5,819 nt of DNA, from positions 1 through 5,819 of the forward strand of contig SCSO01000019.1 in assembly GCA_004297865.1 (NCBI GenBank), given 5' to 3'. The notes under the pieces are model-generated. The model made no database searches, had not been told where the DNA came from, and saw only the letters and a program-made list of their open reading frames with translations. Position numbers and translations under genes: made by a program. This document shows positions 1 to 4,475 of the stretch, piece by piece; position 1 is the stretch's first letter; each line of letters opens with the position of its first letter. Origin of the DNA: Legionella sp. GTDB lineage: Bacteria; Pseudomonadota; Gammaproteobacteria; Legionellales; Legionellaceae.

Positions 1-11
1 TCTTCCGATCT
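1..11. other. Residual Illumina adapter at contig end
   Basis: The first 11 bases (TCTTCCGATCT) are identical to the 3' end of the common Illumina TruSeq/Nextera-era adapter, which ends in GCTCTTCCGATCT. The match lies exactly at the window edge, where an untrimmed adapter would be expected. The genomic sequence probably begins at about base 12. An 11-base chance match at an arbitrary position is possible, but its placement at position 1 makes an artefact much more likely. Confidence 0.85.
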
Positions 12-62
12 GATTTTAAAGTAACCCAACTTTCACATGTTCAAATAATGGTCTACAATTTA

Positions 63-135
63 AAAAGGTTAAAGTAGTCTTAATTTGATAAAAATCAATA
101 AAATCAACAACTTTTAAATCAAACATTAACCTTTT
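63..135. repeat. 10-bp inverted repeat in the leader of the secreted-protein gene
   Basis: AAAAGGTTAA at 63-72 is the exact reverse complement of TTAACCTTTT at 126-135, with 53 bp between the arms. The stretch between them is very AT-rich and contains AAATCAA three times (near 92, 101 and 116). I see no good -35/-10 pair in 12-170. The arms could be spaced operator half-sites or chance in AT-rich DNA; low base complexity makes chance plausible. Confidence 0.25.
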
Positions 136-170
136 GAATAGGAGAAATTTAAGCTTTCGGAGTTATTTGT

Positions 171-1145
171 ATGATTACTTTAAAAAAATTATTAATTCCT
201 TCCTTGTGTTTGAGTTTATTACCTTTTAGTTTGCTATGGGCCGACAATAACTATGACGATCATTATTGTCGCGATGGAAAGCCAAGAGATACCGTCTGTC
301 AAAAACTTCAAGATACCATTCCAGGTCTTTCTAGAGATAAAACCAAAAAACTCTATGGGCTTTGCCAAAATTATTGTGTCCAGCAAAACTGCGATTTACC
401 CAAACCCAAAGGTAACAAAAAAGAATGTATGAAGTTGTTGGATAAATGGACTGCATTAGCCAATGGAATGGTCATTCCTTGTAATGCTTCCCCGGCTATT
501 TCACTCACAAAAGACGTCGTTTATGCCCAAGATAATCAGGTAGTCTCTGGCACCGATGTCGTGCAGGCTGGAACTAGGATAAAATATACTTTTACTGTGC
601 AAAATATTGGAAACGTTCCCTTAACTTCTTTAAGTGTCGTCGATACGACGCTCAATACTTTGTATGGAACTACTTTAAATTGTACCCTTCCAACAAGCCT
701 CGCCGTCGGAGCTAATGCGACATGTACCTCAGAAGAGGTCAATTCAATCGATAATGATACTCATAATGTGGTTAATACGGCTACTGCAAGTGGCAAACCA
801 CCGACTATCTATAATCTTCCTCAGGTAACTAGCGTAGATAGTGCAACCTATATGAGCAGCGCTTCTAATATTGTATGCCCATGCCATGACGGATGGACAC
901 AGTATTTCTCAACACACACTTATCCATATGATGTGTGCCAAGGTACTAGTATTAATGATATTTCTGCAGTATGGAATATTAACGGAGATGTAGGACATGC
1001 ATCTATAACTACTGATGGTGCAGGAACTACTTGTGTGCTGGTTAACAATGGAATGACCATTGTCAATCCAGGAGTACTACTTAATAATGATGAAATAAAT
1101 GCTTGCTTTACTGATCTCATCAATTATTGTTCTCCAGGGCATTAA
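171..1145 (+). CDS. Secreted cysteine-rich protein with DUF11-like domain
   Basis: This 324-residue protein is probably exported by Sec. It has a signal peptide with Lys5-Lys6, a hydrophobic core at about 7-23, and a likely cleavage after Ala24. No lipobox precedes Cys13. The mature chain has 15 cysteines, suggesting disulfides outside the cytoplasm. Residues 33-104 hold seven of them. The GLCxxYC...C...C pattern at 63-86, ending in IPC at 102-104, resembles a small Cys-rich domain I recall from uncharacterised gammaproteobacterial exported proteins. Residues about 111-207 resemble a DUF11-type beta-sandwich repeat (YTFTVQNIGNVPL, then VVNTATASG), a fold common in bacterial surface proteins. 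The C-terminal part, about 230-324, with CPC at 236-238 and four more Cys, is unrecognised. The ATG start is supported by CGGAG at 158-162, 8 bases upstream. It converges on the next gene and shares a terminator with it. Its role is unknown; surface or extracellular structural function is an inference. Confidence 0.85.
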   Translation: MITLKKLLIPSLCLSLLPFSLLWADNNYDDHYCRDGKPRDTVCQKLQDTIPGLSRDKTKKLYGLCQNYCVQQNCDLPKPKGNKKECMKLLDKWTALANGMVIPCNASPAISLTKDVVYAQDNQVVSGTDVVQAGTRIKYTFTVQNIGNVPLTSLSVVDTTLNTLYGTTLNCTLPTSLAVGANATCTSEEVNSIDNDTHNVVNTATASGKPPTIYNLPQVTSVDSATYMSSASNIVCPCHDGWTQYFSTHTYPYDVCQGTSINDISAVWNINGDVGHASITTDGAGTTCVLVNNGMTIVNPGVLLNNDEINACFTDLINYCSPGH

Positions 1146-1151
1146 TTTTAA

Positions 1152-1188
1152 AAAAAGTAGGACAGAGACTTTCTCTGCCCTACTTTTT
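1152..1188. terminator. Bidirectional intrinsic terminator between convergent genes
   Basis: A 17-position stem (1152-1168 with 1172-1188) closes on a 3-base loop at 1169-1171. Its core is GTAGGxCAGAGA / TCTCTGxCCTAC with flanking A and T tracts. It begins six bases after the stop of the rightward gene (1143-1145) and two bases beyond the stop of the leftward gene (1191-1193). The only imperfect pair, 1162 with 1178, is A-C in the rightward RNA but G-U in the leftward RNA. The leftward RNA also ends in seven U against five in the rightward RNA, so termination should be somewhat stronger leftward. Confidence 0.88.
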
Positions 1189-1190
1189 CA

Positions 1191-2390
1191 TTAATTACTT
1201 GCATAAATAGGATTGGCTACTCTCACCTCTTCGACAATATCCAAACAATCTTGAATAAATTGATCTTCTGGTGTTTTAGAAAAGATGCTTCTACATCCAC
1301 TTGAAGAGAATGCTGCCTCATTAGTTTTACCACTCACTACTTCTCCCTGCCATTTTAAAATGATTGCTGCTAATTGACTGGTCGTAGAGTCGATGGTCAC
1401 TGGATAGTCGTTGATATCTTGAATTAGATTTTCAAGACGATTCAATTTATCGCCGCTTAATTTGATTTTCTTGCCATTAAGAATATTCAATATTCTTAAT
1501 TTATAATCAGCAAATTCGTCTATAAACGCCATTCGCACAAGAGTCTCTTGAAAAACCCGTTTACCCGCTATGTAGGGTTTTAAATGATGTGCAAAGGAAC
1601 TAAATATAAATTCCTCAAAAGAATCATAGGTAAAAGATAGTCGCAATTTTTGTTGTTGCGCTTTAAATTTCTCATCAAAAGGAGCAACTAATTTTGCTCC
1701 TTCCGTCAAGGGATCTTTAGGCATTTTACCTACTTCCAGCATTCTATCATATGCCGATAATTGAGTATTGTAGATAGCTAATGAATGTTCTAAACCTGCG
1801 AGCATCCCCTGTGCTTTTTTAATGTCCTCGAGACGTAAGACTTTTAGAAAAATAACTGTGCGAAAATCTCTATTGCCAAAATAATCAGACCGAATTAATT
1901 TAATTAAGTACTTTGTGTCCACTTTAGGAAAACTTTCTAGCTGTGCAATACGTCGAGAGGCCTCACCGCAATAATAGCTTCTTAAGTCCGCATTTGGGGA
2001 GTAGTAATTTAAATCAATAACTTCATCAAATTGCGCTTGATTATCTTCAATTAATATTTTTTCTCTTTTGATATATTCTTTAGTACTGTCAATAGTCGTT
2101 TTTAGCTTAGCTCGTTTCCGGGTAATTTCTTCAAGATCCGTTCCTTTGGGACAAGCATAAACTCTCTTTTGCTTTGCATAGAATTCAGCAAAGACTTCCT
2201 GTTCTGCAGCATCATAGCTCTGGCTTAAATTGACTTTGATGGTCTGAGCTAATTTAGAAGGAATCTCTTTGGTAGCCACTGCGGTAATGATGCGCGAGAT
2301 TTCCTTTTCATTGTCAATGCGCTCACTTAAGTCCTTTACATACTCAGCAACCGCCTCGTTAATCTTGGTTTTTACACTATCAGTCAACAT
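1191..2390 (-). CDS. Helical protein of unknown function, possible effector
   Basis: I do not recognise this 399-residue protein. It has no signal peptide or membrane segment and reads as predominantly alpha-helical and highly charged. Residues about 84-122 have a heptad-like, Lys/Glu-rich pattern consistent with a coiled coil. A second helical stretch lies at about 190-222. Low-complexity Ser/Thr and Asn residues appear near 354-370. No catalytic motif stands out. The ATG start is well supported by AAAGGAG at 2398-2404, with 7 bases before the start codon. The gene starts 28 bp after the stop of the upstream ankyrin-repeat gene on the same strand, with no promoter or terminator visible in the gap, so the two probably form an operon. 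It ends at the shared terminator. By context in a Legionella-like genome it could be a Dot/Icm substrate or a partner of the ankyrin protein, but this is inference only. Confidence 0.85.
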   Translation of the reverse strand: MLTDSVKTKINEAVAEYVKDLSERIDNEKEISRIITAVATKEIPSKLAQTIKVNLSQSYDAAEQEVFAEFYAKQKRVYACPKGTDLEEITRKRAKLKTTIDSTKEYIKREKILIEDNQAQFDEVIDLNYYSPNADLRSYYCGEASRRIAQLESFPKVDTKYLIKLIRSDYFGNRDFRTVIFLKVLRLEDIKKAQGMLAGLEHSLAIYNTQLSAYDRMLEVGKMPKDPLTEGAKLVAPFDEKFKAQQQKLRLSFTYDSFEEFIFSSFAHHLKPYIAGKRVFQETLVRMAFIDEFADYKLRILNILNGKKIKLSGDKLNRLENLIQDINDYPVTIDSTTSQLAAIILKWQGEVVSGKTNEAAFSSSGCRSIFSKTPEDQFIQDCLDIVEEVRVANPIYASN

Positions 2391-2418
2391 CTTATAACTC
2401 CTTTATAAAGAATGTTCT

Positions 2419-3945
2419 CTATTTTAAAGCTGAAACAGCTACTCTTTCTTGATTGACAGGTTGTTGAGATCTGCTTGATGCAAACCATCTCAATCGATTG
2501 TTAGATTGTTCCGGTTTTTGCATTGCTTTTTTTAGCTCTTGTTCTAATAGCTCATGTCCACAATCTTGAGCCAACTTAAGATCTTTAGGTTGAAGCTTTA
2601 CACCATGTTTAATAAACAAACGTACTATATCAATTTGGTTGTTTTTAATGATTGCTGATAAAAAGAGTCTTAAATCTCTTTTTTCTTGTGGTCTATAAGC
2701 TAACAATAGTTTTATCACTGGAAGATCATTGCGACCAATAGCATAAGCAAAAGAGTTATCCCAATTAGTCAAGCGCGCGCCTCTAGACATTAATTTTTGA
2801 ATGAGCGCAACATTATTAGCTTGTCTCAATGCCAAATCTAATGGCGTCTGTTGCTCTCTGACATAACTACTAACATGTTCATAAGGCACTCTTAAAGAGG
2901 TATTAATTTCGGCCCCCTGATCTAATAATTTATCAACAAGTGCAGTATTTTGAGTTTTGGTTGCGAGATGAAGAGGGGTAACACCAACTGCCACTCCATC
3001 AAGATCTCCCATGAATCTACGGGGTAAGACATCATGAGCTACCTTATTAACATCAGCTCCTCGATCTATCAAATATTGAACTGCTGCACAGTTTCCTTTG
3101 GCTACAGCATGATGAAAAGGAGTACTAGTACTGTATTGGTCTGACATAAGACCACAACAACTTACTTCAACAAAAGAGGCTGATTGTTTTAGGGAAGCGC
3201 CGTTTTTTAGAAGAATATCCATGGCTTTTAAATCATCATTACCTGCTGCAATGTGCATAGCTGAATAAGCATGACGTTCATGAATGCGCTTCGAATCCTG
3301 AGAACACTCTTCTGCTGCTTGACGTAATTGATGCTCATAGGCTACACCATAGGGAGATAATTGGTGCACATCAGCACCATGGGCTAATAATAATTCCATA
3401 ATCTCATGATGCTTACCTTGAGTAGCCGCGCAGAGTGGCGAAATAATGTGTGGGTCTACGCCTTTTTGGTTAATTCTTACTTTGATTGCCTCTTCATTAC
3501 CCTCAGCCATTAATTTGTAGAGCACCGTTTTGGAATTTACCGCAGCTCCAGCAGCTAGCAATAATTTCACGCACTCAATATTTCCGTAAAGTGCCGCAAG
3601 ATATAAAGCCGTTGTTCCCGATTGGGTTTGCAGATTCACATCCACTTTCTCACGGATGAAACGCGATACTTTTTTAGAATAACCAAAACAGGCGGCTACA
3701 AATAATTGCTGTTCTGGAGGAAATTTTTTATAGGCTGCTCGCAAAAGATCGGGATCATTTTTTGTTTTCAACAACTCGATAAGGGAACCTGTGTAATAAT
3801 CGTGGTAATTGATATCTAATGCGGGGATTTTGGCTATTTGTTCAAGAATGTAGTCTTTCCGTCCTGAATAATTCACCGCATAAAATATGTCTGACTGAGT
3901 TATTTGCTTTTCTTTTGTTTTTGGTTTTTCAGATTTTCGTTTCAT
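2419..3945 (-). CDS. Ankyrin-repeat protein, candidate host-targeted effector
   Basis: This 508-residue soluble protein contains about eight or nine ankyrin units, which normally mediate protein-protein binding. Units begin near residues 80, 111, 168, 227, 275, 322, 366, 398 and 428. The clearest carry the TPLHLA...LLLxxGAxVN pattern, for example TALYLAALYGN at 112-122 with KLLLAAGAAVN at 127-137, and TPLHLA at 323-328. Several units are separated by insertions of 15-30 residues (about 198-226, 257-274, 304-320, 351-365), so the stack is irregular. The basic, polar N-terminus (MKRKSEKPKTKEK) and the C-terminal tail from about 470 lie outside the repeats. No signal peptide, membrane span or enzymatic domain is recognisable. 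Ankyrin proteins of this form are frequent among Legionella and Coxiella type IV effectors; host targeting here is inferred from family and context, not shown. It is the first gene of a probable two-gene operon. The start is ATG at 3945; a GTG immediately upstream (3948) would add one residue. Confidence 0.9.
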   Translation of the reverse strand: MKRKSEKPKTKEKQITQSDIFYAVNYSGRKDYILEQIAKIPALDINYHDYYTGSLIELLKTKNDPDLLRAAYKKFPPEQQLFVAACFGYSKKVSRFIREKVDVNLQTQSGTTALYLAALYGNIECVKLLLAAGAAVNSKTVLYKLMAEGNEEAIKVRINQKGVDPHIISPLCAATQGKHHEIMELLLAHGADVHQLSPYGVAYEHQLRQAAEECSQDSKRIHERHAYSAMHIAAGNDDLKAMDILLKNGASLKQSASFVEVSCCGLMSDQYSTSTPFHHAVAKGNCAAVQYLIDRGADVNKVAHDVLPRRFMGDLDGVAVGVTPLHLATKTQNTALVDKLLDQGAEINTSLRVPYEHVSSYVREQQTPLDLALRQANNVALIQKLMSRGARLTNWDNSFAYAIGRNDLPVIKLLLAYRPQEKRDLRLFLSAIIKNNQIDIVRLFIKHGVKLQPKDLKLAQDCGHELLEQELKKAMQKPEQSNNRLRWFASSRSQQPVNQERVAVSALK

Positions 3946-3951
3946 CACTAA

Positions 3952-3959
3952 CTCCCTTT
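3952..3959 (-). promoter_or_regulatory. Ribosome-binding site deciding the ankyrin gene start
   Basis: On the minus strand AAAGGGAG is followed by TTAGTGATG. Both GTG (3946-3948) and ATG (3943-3945) are in frame. GGAG lies only 3 bases from the GTG but 6 bases from the ATG, a more normal spacing, and ATG is the preferred codon. The ATG is therefore the better start. Confidence 0.7.
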
Positions 3960-4051
3960 AATGATAAATAACAATAATGAGCCTACGAAGTTATAGACTG
4001 CATTGTCAAGTTAATGCTTTTCTTTGAGCAATGAATGCAAATGAATTTCAG

Positions 4052-4079
4052 TTGACGGCTAATACCGAAATGGTAATAT
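4052..4079 (+). promoter_or_regulatory. Sigma-70-type extended -10 promoter for the small gene
   Basis: TTGACG at 4052-4057 matches the -35 consensus at five of six positions. After a 16-base spacer comes TAATAT at 4074-4079 (four of six), preceded by TGG at 4071-4073, an extended -10 TGn element. Transcription would begin near 4086, giving a leader of about 46 bases before the start codon at 4132. A 10-bp direct repeat (ATGAATGCAA / ATGAATTTCA, 4031-4050) sits immediately upstream of the -35 and might be an activator site. Confidence 0.6.
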
Positions 4080-4131
4080 GCGCTGTCTTTTCAGAGACAT
4101 ATAATGGATAAAATTTTATAGGGGATTAAAA

Positions 4132-4302
4132 ATGTTAGCTTTGTGTAATAAAGAAAATGGAAAAGAAAAAGAAGTGAATTCGAATACTTTATTTGCCAAA
4201 GATAAGGGGCAAAAAGGTACTACTAATGAAATGTTGTCGCTAGCTAACAAAGGTACACCACAGGAAGAACTTAAGTCTGAAATGATTGCTTTATTTATTT
4301 AA
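4132..4302 (+). CDS. Small hypothetical protein, 56 residues
   Basis: An open frame starting MLALCNKENGKEKEVNSNTL and ending EMIALFI. I do not recognise the protein. It is hydrophilic and charged through the middle, rich in Lys, Glu, Asn and Thr, with short hydrophobic ends, a single Cys at residue 5, and no signal peptide or membrane span. It probably stays in the cytoplasm. The case for a real gene comes from its surroundings: AGGGGA at 4120-4125 lies 6 bases before the ATG, a plausible extended -10 promoter lies about 50 bases upstream, and an intrinsic terminator begins 13 bases after the TAA. It is transcribed divergently from the ankyrin-repeat gene. It could instead be the spacer-like body of a small RNA, since a transcript from about 4086 to 4347 would be roughly 260 bases. 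Confidence 0.65.
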   Translation: MLALCNKENGKEKEVNSNTLFAKDKGQKGTTNEMLSLANKGTPQEELKSEMIALFI

Positions 4303-4315
4303 TGCAATCTTATGT

Positions 4316-4347
4316 TGGATCGCTGCCTGAGTGATCCACGATTTTTT
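4316..4347 (+). terminator. Intrinsic terminator of the small gene
   Basis: TGGATCGCT at 4316-4324 pairs with AGTGATCCA at 4330-4338 as a 9-bp stem with one G-U wobble, around the loop GCCTG. After three bases comes a run of six T at 4342-4347. The orientation and distance fit termination of the rightward transcript that carries the 56-residue gene. Confidence 0.75.
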
Positions 4348-4353
4348 AAAAAA

Positions 4354-4429
4354 TGTAGGTTGGGTCATGACCCAACAATAATTTTCCTCTATTTCAAAAG
4401 ATCTTTGTTGGGTCGCGACCCAACCTACA
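4354..4429. repeat. REP-like palindrome pair in inverted orientation (BIME-like)
   Basis: Two 25-bp units, 4354-4378 and 4405-4429, are reverse complements of each other except for two central bases. Each starts or ends with TGTAGG and contains a perfect 18-bp palindrome: GTTGGGTCATGACCCAAC at 4359-4376 and GTTGGGTCGCGACCCAAC at 4407-4424. The 26-bp spacer includes the palindrome AAAGATCTTT (4397-4406). Paired, oppositely oriented palindromes between genes are the usual arrangement of REP sequences and BIMEs, which are mobilised by RAYT (TnpA-REP) transposases and occur in many copies per genome. The GTAGGTTGGG core is like REP families I recall from gammaproteobacteria. Copy number cannot be judged from one window. 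Each unit can also fold alone, or the pair can form one long stem, and either may help end transcription from both sides. Confidence 0.75.
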
Positions 4430-4441
4430 ATGATAAATTTC

Positions 4442-4468
4442 CCTACGTGTCTCAACTAGTCACGTAGG
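4442..4468 (-). terminator. Hairpin just after the outer-membrane gene, possible weak terminator
   Basis: CCTACGTG (4442-4449) and CACGTAGG (4461-4468) form a perfect 8-bp stem with an 11-base loop. On the minus strand it starts 7 bases after the stop codon at 4476-4478. The following bases read GAAATTTATC, so there is no real U-tract and intrinsic termination would be inefficient. The arm CACGTAGGTT shares GTAGGTT with the neighbouring REP-like units, so it could alternatively be a decayed copy of the same repeat family. Confidence 0.4.
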
Positions 4469-4475
4469 TTTAGAT

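Noticed and set aside
69..113. Possible promoter for the secreted-protein gene (TTGATA at 85-90, TAAAAT at 99-104)
   Set aside because: The two are 8 bases apart and neither finds a matching partner at standard spacing; AT-rich sequence gives many such matches.
635..655. Small hairpin CGTCG-ATA-CGACG within the secreted-protein gene
   Set aside because: Only five pairs, inside coding sequence, with no flanking U-tract or regulatory context; likely chance.
536..742. Minus-strand open frame of 68 codons inside the secreted-protein gene
   Set aside because: It lies entirely within a well-supported gene on the other strand, with no ribosome-binding site or recognisable protein features; it is a shadow frame.
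920..1123. Minus-strand open frame of 67 codons inside the secreted-protein gene
   Set aside because: Antisense to the real gene, with no supporting signals, and located upstream of the terminator hairpin that ends the leftward operon.
3990..4009. TTGACA and TATAAC on the minus strand upstream of the ankyrin gene
   Set aside because: Each looks like a promoter element, but only 8 bases separate them, and neither has a good partner at 16-18 bases. The operon promoter is not located with confidence.
4354..4468. CRISPR-like array
   Set aside because: There are only two near-identical units, in inverted and not direct orientation, with a single spacer and no cas genes nearby; REP-like elements explain it better.
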